Shown here: positions 18,322 to 26,410 of the stretch, in pieces
Numbering within the stretch: position 1 is the stretch's first letter
Layout of the letters: every line of letters begins with the position of its first letter
Source of the DNA: Mycobacterium simulans
Lineage (GTDB): Bacteria > Actinomycetota > Actinomycetes > Mycobacteriales > Mycobacteriaceae
DNA length: 64,000 nucleotides
Direction: 5' to 3'
Assembly (NCBI RefSeq): GCF_900232995.1
Contig: NZ_OCVX01000003.1
Coordinates: 2,140,895-2,204,894, forward strand
Position numbers and translations under genes: made by a program
Notes under the pieces: generated by a model
Told to the model about the DNA's origin: nothing
Databases searched by the model: none
Seen by the model: only the letters and a program-made list of their open reading frames with translations

Positions 18322-18350
18322 CTTATCGGCCACTATCGAGCGATTGTCAA
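18322..18350 (-). promoter_or_regulatory. Near-consensus SigA-type promoter of the short unit
   Basis: On the minus strand TTGACA (18345-18350) is followed by a 17-bp spacer and GATAAG (18322-18327). The -35 is a perfect match to the housekeeping consensus and the spacing is optimal. Expected start of transcription ~18315, giving a ~53-nt leader before the ATG at 18262. Confidence 0.55.
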
Positions 18351-18474
18351 GTCTGCGTCGTGACTCGGCAGTAATGTGCCAGGATTATTATCGATTAAAT
18401 GCAAGATTCGCTTGCTGAAAATGCAAATGTAGCGGTGCCGACCGTTGCGGCCGGGTGATCAGAAAGCGCCTTTC

Positions 18475-20037
18475 CTATTGCCGATACTGCGGGCAGTAGG
18501 CGGTGATCGCCGCGTTGACGCCGGCGGCAGCCTGTGCGGGCGTGATTCCGGCGTTGTTGTTCACGGTCGCGGCGGCGGCATCGCTGGGGCTGCCCCCGTT
18601 TTGCAGGTGTGCACATACGCCGCGGGCAGTGGCGGCCGCGTGTGCTGGGTCGGTGACGGTAACACCGGGAATCTCTGACACGAGATTGAGAAAGGTCTGG
18701 TCCGGGCTAGGTGTCGGTCGCTGCGGCGCTGGCGCCGGCACTCTCGGTGCTGGCGGCGGTCGTTTCGGGGCCGGCGTGGCCGGAACGTACACAGGAGTCG
18801 GGGCTGCCGGCGCCGGAGCGACCTGGGGGCTCGGTGGCGCCAATTGCTCGGAGGGCGGTGCGGGCGGTGGCGAGTACTCAGGAGCCGGTGGAGGCTGCGC
18901 CAAACCTTGGGACGCAGCGGGTGGGCCCTGTTTGGAGGCGGTGTCGTTGTTGTCGTTGGTGTCGATCGGGTAGCCACTGGCGCCGACGGCGGTGAGCGCA
19001 ATCACCGTTGCTGATGCCGCGAAGATCCGCCACCGACTAACTCGGTGCGGTTGGTCGAAGTGAGCCAAGGCCGAGGGCGCCGCTGTGTTTTTGGATGGCC
19101 TGCGTGCCGCAGGCGTCGGCATGGTCCAAGCCGAAGCTGTCGGGTGTCGGCCAGAGTCGGCTGCACGTACGAACGCGTGGGCGAAATCAGTGCACCGGGC
19201 GAATCGATCGGCGGGGTCCTTCGCGAGAGCTACGGCAAGCACCGGATCAAAGGCCCTGAGCATGGGGCGGGTCTCCGCGAGTGATGGAGGTGCCGCGGTC
19301 AGGTGGCGGCTGATTACAACCGCTGGGCTGGTGTGCGGGAACAGTGTCGATCCGGTCAGCAGATGGTAGGCGGTGGCCGCCAAAGCGTACTGATCGGCGC
19401 GTCCGTCAATTGGTTCGTCCGCTAGCTGTTCAGGTGCGGCGTAGGGAAACGTGCCTATGGTCATGTTTGTCGCGGTCAGCCCACTGGTTTCACCGATGTT
19501 CCGGGCGATTCCGAAGTCGGCCAAAAGGATTCGCTGGTCGCCATCCCCAGGTTTGGTGATCAGAATATTCGCGGGGCTGACGTCGCGGTGCAATAGATCA
19601 TGGTGCTGATGCGCGTAGTCGAGTGCGCTGGCGATCGCTGCGATTATCGTGGCTACCTGATCTGCCGGCATGCCGACCGGATAGCGGTCCTGCAACAGGC
19701 TCGCTGCGTCGGTACCGTCGACGAAGTCCATCGAGATCCATAGCTGTCCGTTGAACTCGCCGCGGTCGTTGATGCGCACGATGTTCGGATGCCACAGTGT
19801 GGCCGCTACGTCCGCCTCTTTGATGAATCGCCGGCGATAGTTGTCCTCAGCAGATACGTCATTGCCCAATATCTTGAGCGCTTCGCGGCGGGGCAACCGT
19901 GGATGCTGGGCGAGGTAGACCTCGCCCATTCCCCCCGAGCCCAGCAAGCGGACAACCGTGTACCCGGCAAACACGTCGCCGGCATTCAACCCGCTACCGA
20001 AGCCTCGATGAACTAACCCGATCATCGCACCGTCCAT
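18475..20037 (-). CDS. Transmembrane Ser/Thr protein kinase with DUF732-like sensor tail
   Basis: A 520-aa Pkn-type kinase. Kinase domain ~25-290: Gly loop [10 protein letters not shown], Lys55 (EALKIL), Glu74, catalytic H150-R151-D152, DFG at 174-176, APE at 201-203. One membrane helix at ~337-357, then a ~70-residue Pro-rich linker, and an extracellular domain with two Cys ([10 protein letters not shown] and AITAYCPQY) like DUF732. Unlike most bacterial kinases, the HRD loop reads [10 protein letters not shown], with Ser154 in place of the usual Lys. The ATG used (20037) precedes [12 protein letters not shown], whose N-terminus could start later. It sits alone between the ThiF fusion and the small ORF. 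Confidence 0.9.
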   Translation of the reverse strand: MDGAMIGLVHRGFGSGLNAGDVFAGYTVVRLLGSGGMGEVYLAQHPRLPRREALKILGNDVSAEDNYRRRFIKEADVAATLWHPNIVRINDRGEFNGQLWISMDFVDGTDAASLLQDRYPVGMPADQVATIIAAIASALDYAHQHHDLLHRDVSPANILITKPGDGDQRILLADFGIARNIGETSGLTATNMTIGTFPYAAPEQLADEPIDGRADQYALAATAYHLLTGSTLFPHTSPAVVISRHLTAAPPSLAETRPMLRAFDPVLAVALAKDPADRFARCTDFAHAFVRAADSGRHPTASAWTMPTPAARRPSKNTAAPSALAHFDQPHRVSRWRIFAASATVIALTAVGASGYPIDTNDNNDTASKQGPPAASQGLAQPPPAPEYSPPPAPPSEQLAPPSPQVAPAPAAPTPVYVPATPAPKRPPPAPRVPAPAPQRPTPSPDQTFLNLVSEIPGVTVTDPAHAAATARGVCAHLQNGGSPSDAAAATVNNNAGITPAQAAAGVNAAITAYCPQYRQ

Positions 20038-20126
20038 TACGGCGATGGCCGGCGCAGCCTGAGCACCAGCCTGCGATTATTGTACTGATGTAACCGGCAG
20101 TTTACCAGTACGCTACCCGTGGTTCA

Positions 20127-22265
20127 CTAATCAGAAACCACGGCGAGGGTGCGCCGGCGACTGCGCACCGACGTGCTTGGCGCGTAGGAAAACCTGAGCA
20201 TCAGCACATGAACGTCATCGGCAGTGGTGTGCGTGACATCGCGGAAATCGCACTGCAACCGGCGCAGGGGCGCGGCGAGGGCCGGTGACAATTGCTGCAA
20301 CTCGTCATCGGTACGCGCGAATAGGAACACCGGCGAAATCGGATGTACCGCGAGCCCAAGGTGCTGCGCGGTTATCCACACCGCCTCCAACGCGGCTCCA
20401 CCGCGGGCGTAGTCGCTGAGAGCCTGGCCACTTATTGAAACAACGCCGACGCCAGAGCTGGCACAGAGACGGTCGTGGGAGTAGTTGCCCAATGCGGTTC
20501 CCGCGCCCCACTCCGCCAGCACCTTCATGACGTCGGGTCGTCTCGCGATTTGGATGCCCGCCAACTCGCTCTGATCCATTTCCAGGCTGCGTACGTCGAT
20601 ACCCGAATCCGAAGAATCGTCTGCATGCCAGCGGATCTCCGACAGCATGTCCGCATGCAACTTTGGCGTCAGGTATCGAATGCGATCTGTCGCAGCGACA
20701 ATCGCCGCGATCTGCTCGATATCGTCCTTCTCGGTCAACAATTGCAATCGTGCGCCTTCGGCAGCGGCAGCGGCCGAGAGTGCTTCCGCACGCTCCACGT
20801 CGAGGGGAAGTGGCACACCGAGATGGCGGTTCGATTCCCTCACCAACATCGGCCGGTATAGGCGCGCGAGGTCGTGATCGCTACCTTCGGCAAGTCGAAC
20901 CACCGCGGACAGGGGTGACGAATCGTCGGGCTCCCTAAGTTCAACCGGACCGAGCATGCCGTAGCTGGCCGCGGCCACCCTGGCGTTGAACCAGGCCGCA
21001 CCGACCGCGACAGCGCTGGCTCGGAAGTCGACATCCATCGTCGTCGTGCGCTCACCTGCCAGCCTGATGGTCACCGAGTCCATGTCTGTCTCGATAAGCC
21101 AGGGCTGTGAGTTGCCTCCTGACGGTGCTCGGCTCGCGGCAGCGGCGACGATGCCGAGAAGGTCCGACGATGCCGGCGGTTCGACGTACTCGGTGCACGG
21201 CTCAGCGGCCCGGCAGTCATCGGTATGGGCTTCCGGCTCGGCGAGGTGATCGAGTGCCTCGGCGACGTCGATACGTACCCGGCCCGACCGAAGTCGTTCG
21301 CCGAGACCGATTCTGCGGACCGCTTCCGCGACTGCGGTGGCACCGAGCGCCACCTCACCCGCCAATTGCGGCCAGGTAGAAAGGGTTTCGTCGATCTCGA
21401 CCATCGAGGCGGCCGACCGCGCCGAAAGTCGCGTCGCATCGAGGACGCGCAGGACATGCGGAACCTTGTCCCGGCTGGACAAGCCAGAAAGCTCGTCGAC
21501 GTCGATATCGCCAAGCAGACCATGCAGGATGTGGCGAGACGGCTCCAGGTCGTATCGCTCGACGTCCACCAGACCACGGTCTCCGGTTGCCATTAGCACT
21601 GGTATTCGCCGAGCACGTGCGGCCTCGCGCACGCGGGCTTTCATATCCAGCGAATCGCATTCCTCCACGACGACGTCGAGTCCGTTCAGGAAGCCGGCCA
21701 TGGTGTCTGCGCTCAATCCTGACGTTTCCACGACCACCGGAAGGTAGGGATCGAGTTCCGCGATCCGTCGGGCAGCCACAATCGCCTTGTTCAGCCCGAG
21801 GTCGAGTACCGTCGCCGGCACCCGGTTGAGGTTGGATAACTCAAGGATGTCGAAGTCCGCGAGTCGAATGCCGCCGCATAAGCCTTCGGCCGCCAGCGTG
21901 TACGCAATGGCATGCCCAACACTTAAGCCAACGACTCCGATCTGTAGCCCGGCGAGTCGATCTTGCTCGGCGGCGGTAATCAAATTGCGATTACGGTCCA
22001 GCCGCAACGCGCGGAACCCGCGGGGTCCCAGGATGCTTACGAGCGTACGGCGCCATGGGTAGAAGGCCCACCGCTTTGACTCTGCGAGCAACTGAGGATC
22101 CGGCGCGGGCAGCAGCCGCCGGACGTTGGCGACCTGTTCCTCCCATCGGTCGATGACCTCGATCTGCCGATCGGCGTGATACTCAGCCAAGACACGCCTA
22201 TCGGCGCAATCGTCCTCATCGAAAAGAGTTGCACAGCATATAAATTCAGCAGGATTGCCAATCAC
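20127..22265 (-). CDS. moeY: ThiF/E1-like and nitroreductase-like fusion (MoeY/Rv1355c type)
   Basis: A 712-aa two-domain protein. Residues ~95-345 form an E1/ThiF adenylation fold: IGVVGLSVGHAIA (glycine loop 110-117), DFDILELSNLNR (D137, D139, N147) and C203 in EECDS. Residues ~365-700 are an FMN nitroreductase-like domain with APSGGNSQPW at 380-389. Rv1355c of M. tuberculosis, annotated MoeY, has this architecture and size. A molybdopterin role is only by name; an activated-substrate oxidation is as likely. No CxxC zinc pair of MoeB/ThiF is seen. The start GTG overlaps the upstream gene (GTGA), so both proteins are coupled. Confidence 0.88.
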   Translation of the reverse strand: MIGNPAEFICCATLFDEDDCADRRVLAEYHADRQIEVIDRWEEQVANVRRLLPAPDPQLLAESKRWAFYPWRRTLVSILGPRGFRALRLDRNRNLITAAEQDRLAGLQIGVVGLSVGHAIAYTLAAEGLCGGIRLADFDILELSNLNRVPATVLDLGLNKAIVAARRIAELDPYLPVVVETSGLSADTMAGFLNGLDVVVEECDSLDMKARVREAARARRIPVLMATGDRGLVDVERYDLEPSRHILHGLLGDIDVDELSGLSSRDKVPHVLRVLDATRLSARSAASMVEIDETLSTWPQLAGEVALGATAVAEAVRRIGLGERLRSGRVRIDVAEALDHLAEPEAHTDDCRAAEPCTEYVEPPASSDLLGIVAAAASRAPSGGNSQPWLIETDMDSVTIRLAGERTTTMDVDFRASAVAVGAAWFNARVAAASYGMLGPVELREPDDSSPLSAVVRLAEGSDHDLARLYRPMLVRESNRHLGVPLPLDVERAEALSAAAAAEGARLQLLTEKDDIEQIAAIVAATDRIRYLTPKLHADMLSEIRWHADDSSDSGIDVRSLEMDQSELAGIQIARRPDVMKVLAEWGAGTALGNYSHDRLCASSGVGVVSISGQALSDYARGGAALEAVWITAQHLGLAVHPISPVFLFARTDDELQQLSPALAAPLRRLQCDFRDVTHTTADDVHVLMLRFSYAPSTSVRSRRRTLAVVSD

Positions 22266-23005
22266 GCGTGACTCGCTTGAACATTAGCTGCCCGCGGTTG
22301 CCGGTAGAAGGCATGCAGCAGCTGAGTGGTTTCGACATGAATCTTCGAGGCCTGATCTGATGTCGCGTGCTCAGCGAAAGTGCGCCTGTCCCACCAAATC
22401 AACCTTGTTCGGAAGCGCTCGTCCGGATAGGGCGTCGCAGGTATTGGTGCCACAACACCTCCCGACGTACGCCACTTGTCCAACAGAAACGTCGCGGATG
22501 TGGCCATGAAAAACTGCACGTCGAGCAGCGCCGTCATGTGAAAGCCGATCCGAGCGAGTATTTCGGTCAGCGAACGATTCCGGGCCGGGTCATCGACTTT
22601 CCAGGCTGTTTTTATCTCCAGGATGCCGAATGGCAGGCGGTCGGCGATCATGGTTCGCACTTCCTGCTGGCCCGGCTGACCGGTCCATTCAGCGAGCGCG
22701 TGAGCCTCCTTCGGAGACCGCAGCGGCCCGACCGCGCGCGCTCCCGCAAGCATCTGCCCGGTCTTGTCCAACGCGACGAAGAACATGACCGTGTCTTTGC
22801 CGGTTCGCAACGCCTCGGGATCGAGTGCGCACTCGATGTCGTGCTGGCGATAACTGCGGTACGCACCGGCAACATATTCCTGCCAAAGGTCCGGGTCTAG
22901 CGATGGTTGGGACAGGACAAACTGGCACTCGGTATCGGCATCCCGCCAGCTGAGGTTGCGATCGAGGTGAAAGTCGTTACCAGTTAGTGGTAGGGCCATA
23001 CTCAC
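22262..23005 (-). CDS. GNAT/acyl-amino-acid-synthase-like protein coupled to moeY
   Basis: A 247-aa protein. The pattern 'FFVALDKTGQMLAGARAVGPL' then 'EIKTAWKVDDPARNRSLTEILARIGFHMT' and 'MATSATFLLDKWRTSGG' follows the strand-helix order of the GNAT/autoinducer-synthase-like (LuxI, FeeM) fold: a substrate strand with G-A-R, an E...R-N helix and a late hydrophobic strand. Fold assignment is by eye. It starts at 23005 behind a promoter (23066-23094) and its last 4 bases overlap the GTG of moeY. The pair resembles the M. tuberculosis Rv1356c-Rv1355c neighbourhood as I recall it; the partner identity is less sure than moeY. Confidence 0.65.
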   Translation of the reverse strand: MSMALPLTGNDFHLDRNLSWRDADTECQFVLSQPSLDPDLWQEYVAGAYRSYRQHDIECALDPEALRTGKDTVMFFVALDKTGQMLAGARAVGPLRSPKEAHALAEWTGQPGQQEVRTMIADRLPFGILEIKTAWKVDDPARNRSLTEILARIGFHMTALLDVQFFMATSATFLLDKWRTSGGVVAPIPATPYPDERFRTRLIWWDRRTFAEHATSDQASKIHVETTQLLHAFYRQPRAANVQASHA

Positions 23006-23065
23006 GTTTGCTCCATTGCGGGTGGTAGGTGCCGAGTGGTTGTGGGCTCACCGATTTGGTGGAAT

Positions 23066-23094
23066 ACCGTACGGCAAACTTGACACGCGTTCAA
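23066..23094 (-). promoter_or_regulatory. SigA-type promoter of the acyltransferase-moeY operon
   Basis: Minus strand TTGAAC (23089-23094), a 17-bp spacer, and TACGGT (23066-23071). The -35 lies within the palindrome at 23083-23114. Predicted transcript start ~23059, about 54 nt before the ATG at 23005. Confidence 0.45.
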
Positions 23095-23114
23095 TCGCTT
23101 GATTCAACACGTGT
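23083..23114. promoter_or_regulatory. 32-bp imperfect palindrome, candidate operator
   Basis: Arms ACACGCGTTCAATC (23083-23096) and GATTCAACACGTGT (23101-23114) match at 12 of 14 positions with a 4-base centre. It covers the predicted -35 box of the acyltransferase-moeY operon, a position typical of a repressor site. It is also 34 bp past the ggtA stop at 23148. Confidence 0.5.
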
Positions 23115-23147
23115 AAAAAGTTAATCTGTGGAGTCGCCGCGCGGTGC

Positions 23148-24740
23148 TCAGAACGCCGTGGCTTGGCCGTCCCGCCGAGGGTCACTGGCCGCGAGATATC
23201 CGTCGTCAAGCCGCCAGATCGCTTGGCAGCTGCCGAACGAGTTGTAGTCCTCGGTGGTGATGACGTCGTGCCCGCGCTGGCAAAGCTCGTCGAGGGTTGA
23301 CGGCGGGAGGCCCGTCTCGCAGCTGACCTGCTGGCCCTGTACCCAGCGAAACCGGGGGCCGTCACAGGCGGCTTGCGGGTTCTGGCCATAGTCGGCGATG
23401 CGCACCAGCACCTGTACATGACCCTGGGGTTGCATTGGGCCGCCCATTACGCCGAAGCTCATCACGGGTGCGCCGTCTTTGGTCACGAAGGCCGGGATGA
23501 TCGTGTGGTAGGGACGCTTGCCGGGTCCGACTCTATTCGGATGTTCTTGCCCCACAACAAAATTCGCACCGCGATTGTGCAGTGCAATGCCGGTGTCTGG
23601 CACCACCACCCCGGAGCCGAAGCCCATGTAGTTCGACTGGATCATCGACACCATCATCCCGGCCGCATCGGCAGCGGTCAGATACACGGTGCCGCCCCTG
23701 GGGGTGCCGGCGGCTGCCGGCTTCGCCCGCTTCGGATCGATGAGCGAGGCTCGCTGCTTTAGGTACTCGCTGTCCAGGAGCTGCTGCGGGCTCACTGTCA
23801 TGTGGTCGACGTCGGCAACATAGGCCTGCGCGTCGGCGAAGGCGAGCTTGAGCGCTTCGATCTGCAAATGCACACTATCGGCGGAATCGACTGGCAACGA
23901 CGGCATATCGAACTGTTCAAGGATCCCGAGTGCGATCAAGGCCACGATCCCCTGGCCGTTGGGTGGTATCTCGTGGATCGTGAACCCGCGGTAGCTTCCG
24001 GTGATCGTGCCGACCCAGTCGGCGCGGTGAGCGGCCAAGTCGCTGGCTCGTAGGACGCCGCCGTTGGCCGTCGCGTGCGCCTCGAGTTTCGGCGCCAGAT
24101 CGCCGCGGTAGAACGCCTTGCCGTTGGTTGCGGCGATTTTTTCGAGCGTGCTCGCATGGTCGCGAAACCTGAACAGCTCACCGGGTTTTGGCGCTCGCCC
24201 GCCGGGCATGAACGCCTGGGCGAATCCGGGTTGGGACTCGAAAAGGGGTACCTGTGCCGCCCACTGCGCGGCGACGATCGGTGAGACAAGAAAGCCGTTG
24301 CGGCCGTAGGAGATAGCGGGTGCGAAGAGTCGTTCGAATGCAAGCTTGCCAAACCTGGCATGTAGCTCGGCCCATGCCGACACCGCGCCAGGCACCGTCA
24401 CCGAATTCCAGCCGAGCGCGGGAACACCGGAAACGCCTAAGCCGCCGAAGTACTCTGGCGTCCACGCCGCAGGCGAACGGCCCGACGCGTTCAGACCGTG
24501 CACTTGCTGGCCATCCCAAACGATGGCGAAGGCATCCGAGCCGATCCCGTTGGACACCGGTTCCACCAGGGTCAGCGTGATGGCGGTGGCGATGGCCGCA
24601 TCGACGGCGTTGCCGCCGTCGGCAAGCATCCGAAGACCGGCTTGAGCGGCAAGCGGTTGTGAGGTGCAGACAACGTTTTTCGCCAAAACAGGCATTCGCG
24701 GCCAGGCGTAGGGAAAGTTCCACTCAAACGGCTTGCTCAC
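23148..24740 (-). CDS. ggtA: Gamma-glutamyltranspeptidase family protein
   Basis: A 530-aa GGT-fold N-terminal nucleophile hydrolase (Rv0773c type). The self-cleavage and nucleophile site is expected at the Thr of GGTVYLTAADAAG, aligned to TTHYSVVD of classic GGT. The later 'SNYMGFGSGVVVPDTGIALHNRG' and 'FGVMGGPMQPQGHVQ' are family glycine-rich segments. GTG at 24740 is chosen because the 'FEWNFPYAWPRMPVLA' leader is family-like; the ATG at 24695 is an alternative. No clear signal peptide, so the protein is likely cytoplasmic. A long hairpin begins 3 bp upstream of the start. Confidence 0.9.
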   Translation of the reverse strand: MSKPFEWNFPYAWPRMPVLAKNVVCTSQPLAAQAGLRMLADGGNAVDAAIATAITLTLVEPVSNGIGSDAFAIVWDGQQVHGLNASGRSPAAWTPEYFGGLGVSGVPALGWNSVTVPGAVSAWAELHARFGKLAFERLFAPAISYGRNGFLVSPIVAAQWAAQVPLFESQPGFAQAFMPGGRAPKPGELFRFRDHASTLEKIAATNGKAFYRGDLAPKLEAHATANGGVLRASDLAAHRADWVGTITGSYRGFTIHEIPPNGQGIVALIALGILEQFDMPSLPVDSADSVHLQIEALKLAFADAQAYVADVDHMTVSPQQLLDSEYLKQRASLIDPKRAKPAAAGTPRGGTVYLTAADAAGMMVSMIQSNYMGFGSGVVVPDTGIALHNRGANFVVGQEHPNRVGPGKRPYHTIIPAFVTKDGAPVMSFGVMGGPMQPQGHVQVLVRIADYGQNPQAACDGPRFRWVQGQQVSCETGLPPSTLDELCQRGHDVITTEDYNSFGSCQAIWRLDDGYLAASDPRRDGQATAF

Positions 24741-24742
24741 CC

Positions 24743-24804
24743 CCGCGAGCGTAACGGCACTGCGAAATCGAGCGAGTTTTTTCGCAGTGGGGTTACGCTC
24801 GCGG
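24743..24804. repeat. Long interrupted hairpin between esterase gene and ggtA
   Basis: Outer arms CCGCGAGCGTAAC (24743-24755) and GTTACGCTCGCGG (24792-24804) pair perfectly, and inner arms CACTGCGAAA (24758-24767) and TTTCGCAGTG (24780-24789) too, separated by a GG/GG mismatch; the loop is 12 bases. 23 paired bases in all. It lies between the esterase stop (24820) and ggtA start (24740). It can act as an attenuator or hide the ggtA ribosome site. Confidence 0.75.
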
Positions 24805-24819
24805 CCTAGAGGCTAAAGG

Positions 24820-25731
24820 CTAGGCCGTCAACAAAGGCGCGACCCAGGTCAGCTCAGCCGGCAACTGCGAACTCCAGAACCCGCCGTTGTGCCCACCGGG
24901 TGAGAAGCCGCCCGAGGGCGGGTTGGGCAATTGAGCTATGAATTGCTTGGTCGCGGCGTAGAACGGATCGCTGTCGCCGCAATCCACGCGGATCGGCATC
25001 GACCCCAGTGCAGGCATACCGAACACTGAGTTAGCCGCGAAGTCGTCGGCCCCGTCGAATGCGCCGGGTGCGGCCGCACCGGGAGACAGCCAAAGCGCTG
25101 GGCTTACCGCACAGATCGCCGCGGTGCGCCCCGGTCCGAGTCGACCGCCGAGCAGCAATGCGCCGTAGCCGCCCATCGACCAGCCCAAGAACGCCACGCG
25201 TGAGGTGTCCAGACCGTGGCTGTCCAGCATCGGGATCAGCTCGTTGATGACCATCGCCCCGGAATCCTCGCCGGAAGCCCGCTTGTGCCAGTAGCTGCCG
25301 CCGCCGTCGACCGCGACCACCGCAAATGGCGGCAGCCCGGCATTGACTGCCTGTGCGAGGCCCTGTTCCACGCCGCCGGCCATAACGGTGGATGCGTCAC
25401 TGCCTTTTCCGTGTAGCGCGATCACCGGTCGCAGCGGCTTGGTCTGGCCCGGAGGACGCGCGATCGCCCAGTTGGTCGAAATGCCACCTCGCGCCGCCGA
25501 CACAAACGAGCCGGTCACCATCGTCGGCGCAGCCTGAGCCGGCGGTGCCGGATCGAGTGGTCGTGCCGGTGCCAGTGGAACGCTTGTGCCAGACGCCGGC
25601 GGCGGCATGGCGTGTGATGTTCGTGGCTGAAAGACCATGTCGAGCACATATGCCCCGGCCGCGCCGCAGACCGCGCTGGCACCAAGACCGAGCACGGCGC
25701 GGCGGCTCAAGTCTGGCATGCGGGTCATCAT
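24820..25731 (-). CDS. Exported esterase, alpha/beta-hydrolase (Rv0774c type)
   Basis: A 303-aa protein beginning MMTRMPDLSRRAVLGLGASAV: the SRRAVLGL pattern is a twin-arginine (Tat) signal, with a hydrophobic core to about residue 30. The mature part has a Pro-rich linker, and an esterase-D/putative esterase fold with nucleophile Ser in GWSMGGYG (about 167-174), Asp in a 'CGDSDPFY' segment and His in 'PGGHNGGF'. Rv0774c is an experimentally studied esterase of M. tuberculosis. Likely secreted and active on short esters or cell-wall lipids. Confidence 0.9.
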   Translation of the reverse strand: MMTRMPDLSRRAVLGLGASAVCGAAGAYVLDMVFQPRTSHAMPPPASGTSVPLAPARPLDPAPPAQAAPTMVTGSFVSAARGGISTNWAIARPPGQTKPLRPVIALHGKGSDASTVMAGGVEQGLAQAVNAGLPPFAVVAVDGGGSYWHKRASGEDSGAMVINELIPMLDSHGLDTSRVAFLGWSMGGYGALLLGGRLGPGRTAAICAVSPALWLSPGAAAPGAFDGADDFAANSVFGMPALGSMPIRVDCGDSDPFYAATKQFIAQLPNPPSGGFSPGGHNGGFWSSQLPAELTWVAPLLTA

Positions 25732-25786
25732 GCCATGTACGTTTCGTCAAAATGGCAATGGAGTACCACTTTGACTGGCAGCATGG

Positions 25787-26410
25787 GTGGGCGTGACGGC
25801 AGCAGTGACTCCAAAGGGAGAACGTCGGCGGTACGCGTTGGTAAGCGCCGCCGCCGAGCTGCTCGGCGAGGGCGGGTTCGAAGCGGTACGTCACCGGGCG
25901 GTCGCCCGGAGGGCTGGTCTACCGCTGGCGTCCACCACCTACTACTTCTCCTCGCTCGACGATTTGATCGCCCGCGCGGTCGAACACGTCGGGATGATCG
26001 AGGTAGCGCAGCTGCGGGCACGGGTCAACGCGCTGTCCCGGCGGCGTCGGGGGCCTGAGACCACCGCTGATGTGCTGGTCGACTTGCTTGTGGGGGACGT
26101 ATCCGGTCCAGGGCTCGCTGAGCAGCTGATATCGCGATATGAGCGAAATATCGCCTGTACCCGCTTTCCTGCGCTGCGCGAGAGCATGCGGCGTAGCTTG
26201 CGCCAGCGCGCCGAGGCGGTTGCCGAGGCCATTGAAAGATCAGGGCGTTCGGTCCACATTGAACTGGTGTGCACTCTCATTTGCGCCGTCGACGGTTCGG
26301 TGGTCTCCGCGCTGGTCGAGGGTCGGGATCCGCGTGCCGCGGCGCTCACGACCGTGGTCGATCTAATTGACGTGCTGGCGCCCGTCGATCAGCGGCCCGT
26401 CCGGATCTAG
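25787..26410 (+). CDS. TetR-family regulator (Rv0775 type)
   Basis: A 207-aa TetR protein with the helix-turn-helix in the first ~60 residues (GFEAVRHRAVARRAGLPLASTTYYFSSLDD). The start is GTG at 25787 or GTG at 25793. It is divergent from the Tat esterase by 55 bp, so it may control it. Its 3' end overlaps the convergent DUF429 gene by 48 bp. Confidence 0.9.
   Translation: MGVTAAVTPKGERRRYALVSAAAELLGEGGFEAVRHRAVARRAGLPLASTTYYFSSLDDLIARAVEHVGMIEVAQLRARVNALSRRRRGPETTADVLVDLLVGDVSGPGLAEQLISRYERNIACTRFPALRESMRRSLRQRAEAVAEAIERSGRSVHIELVCTLICAVDGSVVSALVEGRDPRAAALTTVVDLIDVLAPVDQRPVRI

Noticed and set aside
20127..22265. A complete azole-modified peptide (TOMM) system
   Set aside because: The E1-like and FMN-dehydrogenase domains are present, but no YcaO cyclodehydratase or Cys/Ser/Thr-rich precursor is in the window; the 29-aa ORF has only one Thr and no Cys or Ser.
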